From Sphingomonas sp. PL-96 (GTDB lineage Bacteria; Pseudomonadota; Alphaproteobacteria; Sphingomonadales; Sphingomonadaceae), in the NCBI RefSeq assembly GCF_020707215.1, contig NZ_JAJFET010000001.1, positions 868,001 to 932,000 of the forward strand: a stretch of 64,000 bases of DNA, written 5' to 3'. The notes under the pieces are model-generated. The model was not told where the DNA came from, did no database searches, and saw nothing but the letters and a program-made list of their open reading frames with translations. Of the stretch, positions 30,736 to 39,948 are shown one piece after another; the stretch's first letter is position 1; every line of letters begins with the position of its first letter. Both the position numbers and the translations under genes were made by a program.

Positions 30736-31716
30736 ATGGAATATCGCAAGCTTGGCAGCACGGGTCTGGATGTGTCGCGGCTCTGCCTGGGATGCATGAC
30801 CTACGGCGTCCCCGACCGCGGAACCCATCCCTGGACACTTGACGAGGAACGCAGCCGGCCGCTGCTCCGGCAGGCGGTCGAGGCCGGGATCAACTTCTTC
30901 GACACGGCCAACATCTATTCGGACGGCACCTCCGAGGAGATCGTCGGGCGTGCGCTCAAGGAGTTCACGCGCCGCGACGAGGTCGTGATTGCGACCAAGG
31001 TGAACGGCCGAATGCATGAAGGGCCAAACGGCGCCGGACTCAGCCGCAAGGCGATCCTGCAGGAAATCGACAACTCGTTGCGGCGGCTGGGCACCGACTA
31101 TGTGGACCTCTACCAGATCCACCGCTTCGACCCGGATGTTCCGATCGAGGAGACGATCGAGGCGCTGCACGACGTCGTGAAAGCGGGCAAGGCGCGCTAC
31201 ATCGGTGCATCGTCCATGTACGCCTGGCAGTTCGCGACGATGCTCCACGTCGCGGAGGCAAATGGCTGGACGCGGTTCGCGACGATGCAGAACTATGTGA
31301 ACCTCCTCTATCGCGAGGAAGAGCGCGAGATGCTGCCGCTGTGCGAGGCGGAAGGTGTCGGGATGATCCCGTGGAGCCCGCTTGCCCGCGGCCGCCTGAC
31401 CCGCCCTTGGAATGCGGAAACCGAACGGACGCAAAGCGATGCATTCGGCAAGACACTCTACGAGCATTCGGCCGATGCCGACAGGCGAGTGATCGAGGCG
31501 GTCGCAGAGGTTGCGGCGGGGCGCGGGGTAGCGCCTGCGCAGGTGGCGCTCGCCTGGGTGCTGGCAAAGCCGATGGTCAGCGCGCCGATCATCGGCGCGT
31601 CCAAGCCGGGGCACCTGGACGACGCGGTCGCCGCCCTGGACCTGGTGTTGAGCGAGGAGGAGATCGCGCGGCTGGAGTCGCCCTATGTGCCGCACGCGGT
31701 GGTTGGCTTCTCCTGA
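30736..31716 (+). CDS. Aldo/keto reductase
   Basis: The 326-residue enzyme has the AKR pattern: MEYRKLGSTGLDVSRLCLGC, the catalytic Asp/Tyr region FFDTANIYSDGTSEEIVGRA, the Lys in VVIATKVNG, and YVDLYQIHRFDPDVPIEETI with the catalytic His. Near the end, PIIGASKPGHLDDAVAALDL is the NADPH phosphate-binding segment. It likely reduces aldehydes or ketones with NADPH; substrate unknown. AAGGAG precedes ATG 30736, so an upstream in-frame ATG at 30697 is rejected. Confidence 0.93.
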   Translation: MEYRKLGSTGLDVSRLCLGCMTYGVPDRGTHPWTLDEERSRPLLRQAVEAGINFFDTANIYSDGTSEEIVGRALKEFTRRDEVVIATKVNGRMHEGPNGAGLSRKAILQEIDNSLRRLGTDYVDLYQIHRFDPDVPIEETIEALHDVVKAGKARYIGASSMYAWQFATMLHVAEANGWTRFATMQNYVNLLYREEEREMLPLCEAEGVGMIPWSPLARGRLTRPWNAETERTQSDAFGKTLYEHSADADRRVIEAVAEVAAGRGVAPAQVALAWVLAKPMVSAPIIGASKPGHLDDAVAALDLVLSEEEIARLESPYVPHAVVGFS

Positions 31717-31737
31717 GCCCACGGCAGCAGGGCAAAG

Positions 31738-31774
31738 AAAAAGGCGGCGGGGACCAGGTCCTCGCCGCCTTTTT
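31738..31774. terminator. Strong bidirectional intrinsic terminator
   Basis: A nearly perfect stem pairs AAAAAGGCGGCG with CGCCGCCTTTTT, extended inward by GGGACC/GGTCCT. The terminal A/T runs make it work for both strands. It separates the convergent aldo/keto reductase and MFS genes and is the clearest terminator in the window. Confidence 0.92.
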
Positions 31775-31797
31775 CGTAGGCTCGGTGGAACGCTGCC

Positions 31798-33126
31798 TCA
31801 GTCGAGGCGGCGCGCCAGATTGCGGTTCAGGCCCAGTGCCACCAGCGTCCCGATCGCGCCCGACAGCAGATAGCCGCCTGCCGCGATCAGCCCGAAGGTC
31901 TCGGCAAGCCACAGCGCGGCGAACGGCGCAAAGCCCGCACCGAACAACCAGGCGAGGTCCGAGGTCAGCGCCGCACCCGTGTAGCGCGCGCGCTTCGGGA
32001 AGTTGCTGGTGACCGCACCCGACGACTGGCCGAACGAAAGGCCCAGGAGGATGAAGCCGACGATCATGAACGCGGTCTCGCCACCTTCGCCGACGTCCAG
32101 CACCATGGGGGCGCCGCAGGCGAAGATCGCGATCGCACCGGCGGTCCAGCCGAGCACCGAGCGCCGACCAATGCGGTCCGCGAGCAAGCCCGAGCAGACG
32201 ATCGCGAGCACGAAAAAGAGCGCGCCGATCATCTCGATCATCAGGAAGCGGGTGACGCTCTGCTGGGTGAACACGTGCACCCAGGACAGCGGAAACACCG
32301 TTACCATGTGGAACAGCGCAAAGCTTGCGAGCGGCGCGAATGCGCCGATGATGATGTTGCGCCACTGGCTCTTCAGCGTGGCCGGAACCGGCGACGCGGT
32401 CAGTTCGCGCGACTTGAACAGCTCGGCATATTCCGGCGTGGACACCATGCGCAGGCGCGCAAACAGCGCGACGACGTTGAGCGCGAATGCCACAAAGAAC
32501 GGGTAGCGCCAGCCCCAGCTCAGGAAGTCCTGGGTGCCAAGTGTGCCCAGAAAGAAGGCGAACAGCGCGCTCGCCACGATCAGGCCGATCGGGGCGCCGA
32601 GCTGCGGCACCATGGCGTACCAGCCGCGACGCTTTTCCGGCGCGTTGAGCGCCAGCAGCGAGGCGAGACCGTCCCAGCTGCCGCCAAGCGCAATGCCCTG
32701 GCCGATGCGGAAGATCGCCAGCAGCACGGCGGAGGCCGCCCCGACCTGCGCATAGCTGGGCAGGAAGGCGACCGACACCGTGGAGGTACCGAGCAGGAAG
32801 AGCGCGATCGTCAGCTTGACGCCGCGGCCGTGGCGCCGGTCGATCGCCATGAAGATCTGGCTGCCGATCGGTCGCGCCACAAACCCCAGCGCGAACAGCG
32901 CGAAGGAGGCGAGGGTCGCCGACACCGCGTCCATATAGGGAAAGACGAATCGCGGAAACACGAGCACGGACGCGATCGCGTAGACGAAAAAGTCGAAGAA
33001 TTCCGACGTGCGGCCGATGATCACGCCGACGGCGATCTCTCCGGGGTGCACGTCATCATGGCCGCGGGAATTCACGACACGGGCATCGCGCTCTACTGGC
33101 GCGGACGAGGCATGGGCCTGAGCCAT
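31798..33126 (-). CDS. MFS transporter, metabolite:H+ symporter type
   Basis: The 442-residue polytopic protein has the MHS-type start IGRTSEFFDFFVYAIASVLV, then the ARPIGSQIFMAIDRRHGRG loop, RIGQGIALGGSWDGLASLLA and SGLLADRIGRRSVLGWTAG. Relatives move organic acids, osmolytes or shikimate with protons; the substrate here is unclear. Around twelve helices are seen. Its start faces cyoA across a 114-base gap that contains a 19-base perfect palindrome. Confidence 0.9.
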   Translation of the reverse strand: MAQAHASSAPVERDARVVNSRGHDDVHPGEIAVGVIIGRTSEFFDFFVYAIASVLVFPRFVFPYMDAVSATLASFALFALGFVARPIGSQIFMAIDRRHGRGVKLTIALFLLGTSTVSVAFLPSYAQVGAASAVLLAIFRIGQGIALGGSWDGLASLLALNAPEKRRGWYAMVPQLGAPIGLIVASALFAFFLGTLGTQDFLSWGWRYPFFVAFALNVVALFARLRMVSTPEYAELFKSRELTASPVPATLKSQWRNIIIGAFAPLASFALFHMVTVFPLSWVHVFTQQSVTRFLMIEMIGALFFVLAIVCSGLLADRIGRRSVLGWTAGAIAIFACGAPMVLDVGEGGETAFMIVGFILLGLSFGQSSGAVTSNFPKRARYTGAALTSDLAWLFGAGFAPFAALWLAETFGLIAAGGYLLSGAIGTLVALGLNRNLARRLD

Positions 33127-33185
33127 TACGTATTCAACTCTCCGAACGTTCCCGGTCCCGATAGGCTTCGGGGCGCCGGACGGGG

Positions 33186-33204
33186 ATAGGACAAATTGTC
33201 CTAT
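33186..33204. promoter_or_regulatory. 19-bp perfect palindrome between MFS gene and cyoA
   Basis: ATAGGACAAATTGTCCTAT is a perfect odd inverted repeat (nine-base arms around a single A). It lies 37 bases before the likely cyoA start and 60 before the divergent MFS start. Its size, symmetry and place fit an operator for a dimeric repressor. The sequence recalls Rrf2-family targets, but the protein that binds it is unknown. Confidence 0.75.
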
Positions 33205-33240
33205 TCCGCATGTGCGAAGGGAGGGGTAGGCGCGCCGGTG

Positions 33241-34386
33241 ATGTCCCGCCTATTGCCTTCTGTTGCCGCGCGATGCGGCATGAGTCTGCCGCTCGTCGCT
33301 CTTCTCGGAGGATGCGACCTGGTGGTGTTCAACCCCTCTGGCGACGTGGCGCGTCAGCAAGGCGACCTGGTTCTCTGGTCGACCGGGCTGATGCTGCTGA
33401 TCATCGTTCCGGTGATGGTGCTCATCGTCCTGTTCGCCTGGCGCTACCGCGCCAGCAACAAGGATGCCGAGTACAAGCCCGACTGGGACCACTCGATCAT
33501 GCTCGAGCTGGTGATCTGGTCGGCGCCGCTGCTGATCATCATTGCGCTAGGCGCACTGACGTGGACCTCGACCCATCTTCTGGATCCCTATCGCCCGCTC
33601 GGGCGCCTTTCGCCGACTCAGGTGGTGAAGGCCAGTGATCGGCCGCTGGAGGTCGACGTCGTGTCGCTCGACTGGAAGTGGCTCTTCATCTATCCCGAGC
33701 AGGGCGTCGCCACGGTCAACGAACTGGTGGTCCCGGTCGGGCGCCAGGTGCAGTTCAGGCTCACCTCGTCGAGCGTGATGAACGCCTTTTACGTGCCTGC
33801 GATGGCCGGCATGATCTACACGATGCCCGGCATGGAGACGAAGCTGCACGCGGTGTTGAACCGTCCGGGCCAGTTCCAGGGCATGTCGTCCAACTACAGC
33901 GGCGCGGGCTTCAGCCACATGCGCTTCACCACCCACGCGGTGGACGATGCCGGCTTCGCGCGCTGGGTTTCGGAGACCAAGACTGCCAAGGGCGCGCTCG
34001 ATGCGGCCACCTATCTGAAGCTCGAGAAGCCGTCGGAGAAGGTGCCGGTGATCCGCTTCGGCGGGATCGAGAAGGGCCTGTTCGACCGCGTGGTGCAGAT
34101 GTGCCCGGATCCCAAGCGCCCGTGTGGCGGTAACACCATGGGCCACGGGATGGGGCATGGCACGGGGCACGAAGGCCAGCCTGGCGTGAACAACCGCGGT
34201 GCGGCGCCCGGCGAGCCGGAAGGCGCGCTGTTCAAGGGCAATGAGGAGAAGACTGGTGGCGAACACCAGTCGAAGCCTGCCGGCCCCGCCAAGGGCACCC
34301 AGGATCCCGGATCCAACGCCAATCGCAATATGACCCAGCTCCTTCGCCCCCGCCTGCCGGGCGCGAGCGCGGCCGACCGCGCATAA
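33241..34386 (+). CDS. cyoA: Cytochrome bo3 ubiquinol oxidase subunit II
   Basis: CyoA (381 residues) is a lipoprotein: [12 protein letters not shown] holds the lipobox Cys. Two membrane helices follow ([20 protein letters not shown] and [20 protein letters not shown]). The periplasmic cupredoxin domain ([20 protein letters not shown]) lacks the Cys pair of CuA, as expected for a quinol oxidase. The C-terminal ~80 residues are unusual, with [11 protein letters not shown] and other Gly/His-rich sequence. ATG 33241 is used; an upstream TTG at 33196 lies within the palindrome and is unlikely. It is first in cyoABCD-surf1-regBA. Confidence 0.94.
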   Translation: MSRLLPSVAARCGMSLPLVALLGGCDLVVFNPSGDVARQQGDLVLWSTGLMLLIIVPVMVLIVLFAWRYRASNKDAEYKPDWDHSIMLELVIWSAPLLIIIALGALTWTSTHLLDPYRPLGRLSPTQVVKASDRPLEVDVVSLDWKWLFIYPEQGVATVNELVVPVGRQVQFRLTSSSVMNAFYVPAMAGMIYTMPGMETKLHAVLNRPGQFQGMSSNYSGAGFSHMRFTTHAVDDAGFARWVSETKTAKGALDAATYLKLEKPSEKVPVIRFGGIEKGLFDRVVQMCPDPKRPCGGNTMGHGMGHGTGHEGQPGVNNRGAAPGEPEGALFKGNEEKTGGEHQSKPAGPAKGTQDPGSNANRNMTQLLRPRLPGASAADRA

Positions 34387-34396
34387 AGGCCGAACC

Positions 34397-36400
34397 ATGT
34401 CAGACAGCATACTCAAGACCATCTTCGGGCGGCTGACGCTCGAAAGCTTTCCGATCCACGAGCCGATCCTGCTGGTCACCTTCGCAGGTGTCGCGCTGGG
34501 CGGGCTCGCGGTCGTGGCGGCGCTCACCTATTTCAAGCTCTGGGGCTATCTCTGGAAAGAGTGGTTCACCACGGTCGACCACAAGCGCATCGGGATCATG
34601 TACATCATCCTGGCGCTCATCATGTTCCTGCGCGGGTTTGCCGACGCGGCCATGATGCGCATGCAGCAGGCGATCGCGTTCAACGGCAGTGAGGGCTATC
34701 TGCCCGCGCACCACTTCGACCAGGTCTTCACCGCCCATGGCGTCATCATGATCTTCTTTGTGGCGATGCCGTTCGTCACGGGCCTCATGAACCTGGTGGT
34801 GCCGCTGCAGATCGGCGCACGCGACGTGTCCTTCCCGTTCCTGAACAACTTCAGCTTCTGGATGACGGCGTTTGGTGCGGCGCTTGTGATGACGAGCCTG
34901 TTCGTGGGTGAGTTCGCGCGCACGGGCTGGTTGGCGATGGCGCCGCTGTCGGGGCTCGACTATTCGCCCGATGTCGGCGTGGACTATTACATCTGGGCCT
35001 TGCAGGTGGCGGGCGTCGGGACTTTGTTATCCGGCGTCAACCTGATCGCGACCATCGTCAAGATGCGCGCGCCGGGCATGAACATGATGAAGATGCCGGT
35101 GTTCGTCTGGACGTCGCTTGCCACCAACATCCTGATCGTCGCAGCCTTCCCGGTCCTGACCGCAGTGCTCGCGCTGCTGTCGCTCGACCGCTATGCCGGA
35201 ACCAACTTCTTCACGAACACGCTGGGTGGAAACCCGATGATGTACGTGAACATGATCTGGATCTGGGGTCACCCGGAGGTGTACATCCTGATCCTGCCGG
35301 CGTTCGGCATCTTCTCGGAGGTGACCTCCACCTTCTCGAGCAAGCGCCTGTTCGGCTACACCTCGATGGTCTACGCGACCCTGGTCATCACCATCCTGTC
35401 GTACCTCGTCTGGCTCCATCACTTCTTCACGATGGGCTCGGGCGCGAGCGTGAACTCCTTCTTCGGCATCACGACGATGATCATCTCGATCCCGACGGGT
35501 GCGAAGATCTTCAACTGGCTGTTCACCATGTACAAGGGGCGCGTGCGCTTCGAACTGCCGATGATGTGGACGGTCGCGTTCATGCTGACCTTCGTGATCG
35601 GCGGCATGACGGGCGTGCTGCTGGCGGTGCCGCCGGCAGACTTCGTGCTCCACAACTCGCTGTTCCTGGTGGCGCACTTCCACAACGTGATCATCGGCGG
35701 CGTGCTGTTCGGCCTGTTCGCGGGCGTGAACTACTGGTGGCCCAAGGCCATGGGCTTCCGCCTCGACAAGTTCTGGGGGACGGTAAGCTTCTGGTGCTGG
35801 GTGATCGGCTTCTGGGTCGCGTTCGCGCCGGTCTACATCCTGGGCCTGATGGGCGTCACCCGTCGCCTGCGCGTGTTCGAGGACCCGTCGCTCCAGATCT
35901 GGTTCATCATCGCCGGTATCGGCGCGGCGCTGATCGCATGTGGTATCGCCGCCATGCTGATCCAGTTCGGGGTGAGCATCTGGCGTCGTGACCAGCTGCG
36001 CGACCTGACGGGCGATCCCTGGGGCGGCCGTACGCTGGAGTGGGCGACCTCGTCGCCGCCGCCGGCCTACAACTTCGCGTTCACGCCCGTGGTCCACGAC
36101 CTGGACGCCTGGTACGACATGAAGAACCGCCAGGCCGCTCGTCCGACCGGTGGCTATCGCGACATCCACATGCCCAAGAACACGGGTGCGGGCATCATCA
36201 TCGCCGCCTTCTCGGCGATCTGCGCCTTCGGCCTGATCTGGTACATGTGGTGGCTCGCAGCCCTCGGGCTGCTGGGTGTGATCGCCTCGACGATCATTCA
36301 CAGCTTCAACTATGACCGGGACTTCTACATCCCGGCAGCCGAAGTAACCGCGACCGAGGAGGCCTATGGCCGTCAGCTCGCTGCGGCAGGAGCAGCATAA
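34397..36400 (+). CDS. cyoB: Cytochrome bo3 ubiquinol oxidase subunit I
   Basis: CyoB (667 residues) holds low-spin heme, the binuclear heme-CuB centre and the proton channels. Recognisable parts are [20 protein letters not shown], the heme His in [31 protein letters not shown] (CuB His and cross-linked Tyr), [13 protein letters not shown] (CuB His pair) and [16 protein letters not shown] (heme ligands). The size with about 15 helices matches the bo3 class. It starts 10 bases after cyoA. Confidence 0.97.
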   Translation: MSDSILKTIFGRLTLESFPIHEPILLVTFAGVALGGLAVVAALTYFKLWGYLWKEWFTTVDHKRIGIMYIILALIMFLRGFADAAMMRMQQAIAFNGSEGYLPAHHFDQVFTAHGVIMIFFVAMPFVTGLMNLVVPLQIGARDVSFPFLNNFSFWMTAFGAALVMTSLFVGEFARTGWLAMAPLSGLDYSPDVGVDYYIWALQVAGVGTLLSGVNLIATIVKMRAPGMNMMKMPVFVWTSLATNILIVAAFPVLTAVLALLSLDRYAGTNFFTNTLGGNPMMYVNMIWIWGHPEVYILILPAFGIFSEVTSTFSSKRLFGYTSMVYATLVITILSYLVWLHHFFTMGSGASVNSFFGITTMIISIPTGAKIFNWLFTMYKGRVRFELPMMWTVAFMLTFVIGGMTGVLLAVPPADFVLHNSLFLVAHFHNVIIGGVLFGLFAGVNYWWPKAMGFRLDKFWGTVSFWCWVIGFWVAFAPVYILGLMGVTRRLRVFEDPSLQIWFIIAGIGAALIACGIAAMLIQFGVSIWRRDQLRDLTGDPWGGRTLEWATSSPPPAYNFAFTPVVHDLDAWYDMKNRQAARPTGGYRDIHMPKNTGAGIIIAAFSAICAFGLIWYMWWLAALGLLGVIASTIIHSFNYDRDFYIPAAEVTATEEAYGRQLAAAGAA

Positions 36401-36402
36401 CC

Positions 36403-37032
36403 ATGGCTGAGGCCACCATTCCGCCCGGCGCAGAGGCGCCGATGTTTTACGAGCTCGATGAGCATCATCACGACGCCGGGTCCAGCACCATGCTGGGCTT
36501 CTGGATGTACCTGATGAGCGACTGCCTCATCTTCGCGATGCTGTTCGCCTGCTATGGGGTGTACAGCGGCAGCCTGGCAGGCGGTCCCGGACCGCACGAG
36601 TTGTTCGACCTGAAGCTGGTCGCGGTGAACACTGCGATGCTGCTGCTGTCGTCGATCACCTATGGCTTCGCGATGATCTCGGCGGGCGAGCAGAACAAGG
36701 GCGCGACGCTCGGCTGGCTGGCCGCAACTGGCCTGTTCGGCCTCGCGTTCCTCGGCATCGAGCTCTACGAATTCTCGCACCTGATCCATGAGGGTGCGGG
36801 TCCGTGGACCAGCGCGTTCCTGTCGGGCTTCTTTACCCTGGTCGGCACGCACGGGCTGCACGTTACCTTCGGCATCCTCTGGCTGGTGGTGCTGATGGTG
36901 CAGGTGAGCCGCGGCGGCCTGATCCCCGCCAACCAGCGTCGCCTCCAGTGCCTGTCGCTGTTCTGGCACTTCCTGGACGTTGTCTGGATCGGCGTCTTCA
37001 CCTTTGTCTATCTGTTGGGAGTGCTGCGATGA
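36403..37032 (+). CDS. cyoC: Cytochrome bo3 ubiquinol oxidase subunit III
   Basis: The 209-residue protein has five hydrophobic helices and the subunit III features MLGFWMYLMSDCLIFAMLFA, FLGIELYEFSHLIHEGAGP, GTHGLHVTFGILWLVVLM and LFWHFLDVVWIGVFTFVYLL. It supports stability and proton pumping of the oxidase. It begins two bases after the cyoB stop, and its own stop overlaps cyoD by four bases. Confidence 0.95.
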   Translation: MAEATIPPGAEAPMFYELDEHHHDAGSSTMLGFWMYLMSDCLIFAMLFACYGVYSGSLAGGPGPHELFDLKLVAVNTAMLLLSSITYGFAMISAGEQNKGATLGWLAATGLFGLAFLGIELYEFSHLIHEGAGPWTSAFLSGFFTLVGTHGLHVTFGILWLVVLMVQVSRGGLIPANQRRLQCLSLFWHFLDVVWIGVFTFVYLLGVLR

Positions 37033-37397
37033 GCGCGGAACCCGTCGCCCATCACGCCAGCGGCGAAGCACATGGCTCGCGTCGCGACTATGTGATCGGC
37101 TTCCTTCTCTCGGTCGTGCTGACGGCGATTCCCTTCGCGCTCGTCATGACCGACGCCTTCTCGGATCCGCGGGTCACCGCGGGTATCGTGACGGCGATGG
37201 CGATGGTGCAGATCGTCGTCCACATGATCTACTTCCTGCACATGAGCTCGAAGTCGGAGAGCGGCTGGACGCTGATGGCGCTGATCTTCACGATCATCAT
37301 CGTCGTCATCGTGGTCGCCGGCTCGCTGTGGGTCATGTACCACATGAACCTGAACATGATGCCCGAGATGGCTGCCGAGGCCATGGAAGCGATGTGA
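37029..37397 (+). CDS. cyoD: Cytochrome bo3 ubiquinol oxidase subunit IV
   Basis: The 122-residue protein carries three helices with RRDYVIGFLLSVVLTAIPFA, MVQIVVHMIYFLHMSSKSES and a last hydrophobic span, typical of CyoD. It assists CuB-site assembly. The ATG overlaps the cyoC stop (ATGA) and the end overlaps surf1 (GTGA). A Met-rich tail (MNLNMMPEMAAEAMEAM) ends it. Confidence 0.94.
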   Translation: MSAEPVAHHASGEAHGSRRDYVIGFLLSVVLTAIPFALVMTDAFSDPRVTAGIVTAMAMVQIVVHMIYFLHMSSKSESGWTLMALIFTIIIVVIVVAGSLWVMYHMNLNMMPEMAAEAMEAM

Positions 37398-38104
37398 AGC
37401 AGCGGATCGCCCGGCTCGCGCTGGGCACGCTGATCGGCCTGGTCTTCCTGGCGCTGGTGGCGCTGGGGATCTGGCAAGTCGAACGCCGTAGCTGGAAGCT
37501 GGCGTTGATCGCACAGGTGGAGCAGCGACTGCAGGCTCCACCTGTCGCGGCCCCCGGGCCCAGGGCCTGGCCGGGCATTGACGCCGACGACGTCTATACG
37601 CGCGTTGTCGCGCAGGGGCGGTACCGCCCCGCCTCCGACACCTTTGTCCAGGCAAGCACCGCGATGGGCGCCGGTTACTGGGTGCTCACCCCCCTCGACA
37701 CGGGCACGTTCACGCTGCTGGTCAATCGCGGGTTCGTGCCCCCGGCGCTGCGTGGCAAGGTGTCGCCGCCGCAGGGCGAGGTCACGGTCACAGGCCTGCT
37801 CCGCCTCAGTGAGCCCAACGGTGGCTTCCTGCGCAGCAATGACGCGCGCGCCGACCGCTGGTATTCGCGCGACGTGGCGGCAATCGCCGCCAAGCGCGGG
37901 CTGACGAATGTCGCACCCTATCTGATCGATGCGAGCGAGCCGCGCAGTGGCTGGCCGCGCGGAGGGCTGACGGTGGTGACGTTCCGGAACAATCACCTGA
38001 GCTACGCCTTCACCTGGTTCGGGCTTGCGGCCGGGCTTCTTGTGATGGTGGCAGTCGCCCGGCGCTGGGGTAAGGAGCCGCGGCAGGGGCCTGATGACGC
38101 GTAG
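37394..38104 (+). CDS. SURF1 family oxidase assembly protein
   Basis: The 236-residue product starts at a GTG overlapping the cyoD stop. It has an N-terminal helix, then LGIWQVERRSWKLALIAQVE, the SURF1 signature (GxWQxxRxxWK). Later segments are LLVNRGFVPPALRGK and a C-terminal LSYAFTWFGLAAGLLVMVAV helix. SURF1 aids heme insertion into heme-copper oxidases. Its place directly behind cyoD suggests service to this enzyme. It overlaps the kinase start by 11 bases. Confidence 0.93.
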   Translation: MKQRIARLALGTLIGLVFLALVALGIWQVERRSWKLALIAQVEQRLQAPPVAAPGPRAWPGIDADDVYTRVVAQGRYRPASDTFVQASTAMGAGYWVLTPLDTGTFTLLVNRGFVPPALRGKVSPPQGEVTVTGLLRLSEPNGGFLRSNDARADRWYSRDVAAIAAKRGLTNVAPYLIDASEPRSGWPRGGLTVVTFRNNHLSYAFTWFGLAAGLLVMVAVARRWGKEPRQGPDDA

Positions 38105-39368
38105 CATCGCCTTTCGCTCCGGCGCGGATGCGGGAAGCCGTAACCAGCGGCTGTTGGTGCAGTTGCGCTGGATCGCGGTGGCGGGACAGCTGGCGGCGAT
38201 CCTTGCGGTGCATTTCGGCCTGGGCATCCGCCTGCCGCTGCAACCCATGCTGGCGACGCTCGGAGTGCTCGTCGCGCTCAACCTCTTCACGCTGTTTCGC
38301 GGGCGGCTGACCAGCAACCCGCAGATGTTTGCTGCGATGCTGGTGGACGTCGCCGCCCTGACGACGCAGCTCTACCTGGCGGGGGGATCGACCAATCCCT
38401 TTGCCACTCTGTATCTGCTGCAGGTGGTGATCGGCGCGGTCTTGCTGCCGACATGGGGAAGCTGGGCGCTGGTGGCGATCACCAGCGTCGCCTTCGCCGT
38501 GCTGGGGGTGACGCACCGCCCCCTGCCGCTGCCGCGGGCGCTGGCGAGCGAGCTTTCCCCGGCCTTCCTGATGGCCAGCTGGTTCAACTTCACGCTGGCA
38601 TCGATCCTGCTGGTCGCGTTCGTGACCCGCATGGCCCGCAACGTGCGCGCCCGCGACGCGCATCTGGCGGCGATCCGGCAGCGCGCAGCGGAAGAGGACC
38701 ACATCGTGCGGATGGGGCTGCTGGCGAGCGGCGCCGCGCATGAGCTCGGCACGCCGCTCGCCTCGCTGTCGGTAGCGCTGGGCGACTGGCGCCAGGAACC
38801 GGCGATCGGCGGCAGCCCGCGCCTCGCCGCCGAGGTCGACGAGATGCGCAACGAGATCGCTCGCTGCAAGAAGATCCTGAGCGGCGTGCTGTTCGCCGCC
38901 GGCGAGGTGACCGGCGAGGCCCCGGTACGCACCAGCATCCGCCGGTTCCTGCAGGGCGTCGTCGCCGACTGGAGCGCGAGCGGACCCGTGCCGCTGACGT
39001 TCGAGAACCGGCTATCGTCCGACCGCCCGATCGTGGCGGATCGCGCGCTTGCCCAGGCACTGACCAACTTGTTCGACAATGCGGTGGAAGCGGGTGCGGG
39101 CACGATCACCCTGGCAGCGGTGATGGACGGCCCCATATTGGTGCTGGCCGTGCGGGACAACGGTCGCGGCTTTCGGGAGGATCTGCTCGCCACGGTGGGC
39201 CAGCCGTATCGAAGCAGCAAGGAGACCGGCGGGCTGGGGCTGTTCCTGGCGACCAACGTGCTGCGCACGTTGGGCGGCGCGCTGGAGGCGCATAATCGCG
39301 TCAGCGGCGGTGCGGAGGTGACCTTGTCGCTGCCGATCGCATCGCTGGCGCTGGAGGAAAGCGAGTGA
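38094..39368 (+). CDS. regB: Redox sensor histidine kinase RegB/PrrB/ActS type
   Basis: The 424-residue kinase has six N-terminal membrane helices including LAGGSTNPFATLYLL, whose GGxxNPF is the quinone-site motif of RegB. The phosphorylation box is GAAHELGTPLASLSV. A Cys in EIARCKKILSG corresponds to the redox-active RegB cysteine. The catalytic part has NLFDNAVEAGAG, VRDNGRGF and TGGLGLFLATNVL. RegB senses quinone-pool redox state. It overlaps surf1 and regA, so oxidase and sensor are made together. Confidence 0.93.
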   Translation: MTRSIAFRSGADAGSRNQRLLVQLRWIAVAGQLAAILAVHFGLGIRLPLQPMLATLGVLVALNLFTLFRGRLTSNPQMFAAMLVDVAALTTQLYLAGGSTNPFATLYLLQVVIGAVLLPTWGSWALVAITSVAFAVLGVTHRPLPLPRALASELSPAFLMASWFNFTLASILLVAFVTRMARNVRARDAHLAAIRQRAAEEDHIVRMGLLASGAAHELGTPLASLSVALGDWRQEPAIGGSPRLAAEVDEMRNEIARCKKILSGVLFAAGEVTGEAPVRTSIRRFLQGVVADWSASGPVPLTFENRLSSDRPIVADRALAQALTNLFDNAVEAGAGTITLAAVMDGPILVLAVRDNGRGFREDLLATVGQPYRSSKETGGLGLFLATNVLRTLGGALEAHNRVSGGAEVTLSLPIASLALEESE

Positions 39369-39895
39369 CGGAACGCAGGCTGCTGATTGTGGAGGACGAC
39401 GCCGTCTTCGCCCGCACGCTTGCGCGCTCGTTCGAGAGGCGCGGCTATCGCGTGGAGATGGTGGCCGAGCTGGAGGGGCTCGACGCGCTCGTGGCGTCCT
39501 TTGCGCCCGCGTTTGCGGTGGTCGACCTGCGCCTGGGCGGCGCTTCGGGACTCGCCTGCGTCGAACAGCTTCATGCCGCCGATCCGGAGATGCGGATCGT
39601 CGTGCTGACCGGCTTTGCCAGCATCGCCACCGCGGTCGAGGCGATCAAGCTCGGCGCCACGAACTATCTGACCAAGCCGTCGCACACCGATGAAATCGAG
39701 GCGGCGTTTGACCGGTCCGACGGCGATGCGCAGGTCGGGGTCTCGGCCACCCCCACCTCCATCAAGACCGTGGAGTGGGAGCACATCCACCAGACGCTGG
39801 CCGCCAGCGACTTCAACGTGTCGGAGGCGGCGCGGCGCCTGGGCATGCATCGGCGCACGCTCGCGAGGAAGCTGGAGAAGCGCCACCTGTCTTGA
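39365..39895 (+). CDS. regA: Redox response regulator RegA/PrrA/ActR type
   Basis: The 176-residue protein starts at GTG overlapping the regB stop. The receiver domain has LLIVEDDAVFARTLARSF, the phospho-acceptor Asp in FAVVDLRLGGASGL, and the Lys in NYLTKPSHTDE. After a short linker comes a Fis-type helix-turn-helix, NVSEAARRLGMHRRTLARKL, nearly invariant in RegA. It controls respiration, and in relatives photosynthesis and nitrogen genes. The cyo operon is a natural target, but no binding site is claimed. Confidence 0.94.
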   Translation: MTERRLLIVEDDAVFARTLARSFERRGYRVEMVAELEGLDALVASFAPAFAVVDLRLGGASGLACVEQLHAADPEMRIVVLTGFASIATAVEAIKLGATNYLTKPSHTDEIEAAFDRSDGDAQVGVSATPTSIKTVEWEHIHQTLAASDFNVSEAARRLGMHRRTLARKLEKRHLS

Positions 39896-39948
39896 CCGCT
39901 GCCGGTTCCGCGTCGACTGCCTGCACGAACCTTCGGCAGGAGCAGGAC

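Noticed and set aside
34135..34180. Short tandem repeat
   Set aside because: The GGCA/GGGC-rich repetition is codon-level (Gly-His-Gly-Met) inside the cyoA tail, not a separate DNA repeat.
33241..34386. Cytochrome c oxidase subunit II (CuA type)
   Set aside because: The Cys-x3-Cys of CuA is missing, and the lipobox and cyoABCD order point to a quinol oxidase.
35027..36301. 424-residue minus-strand frame opposite cyoB
   Set aside because: cyoB carries all heme-copper ligands; the mirror frame is His/Arg/Asp-rich nonsense.
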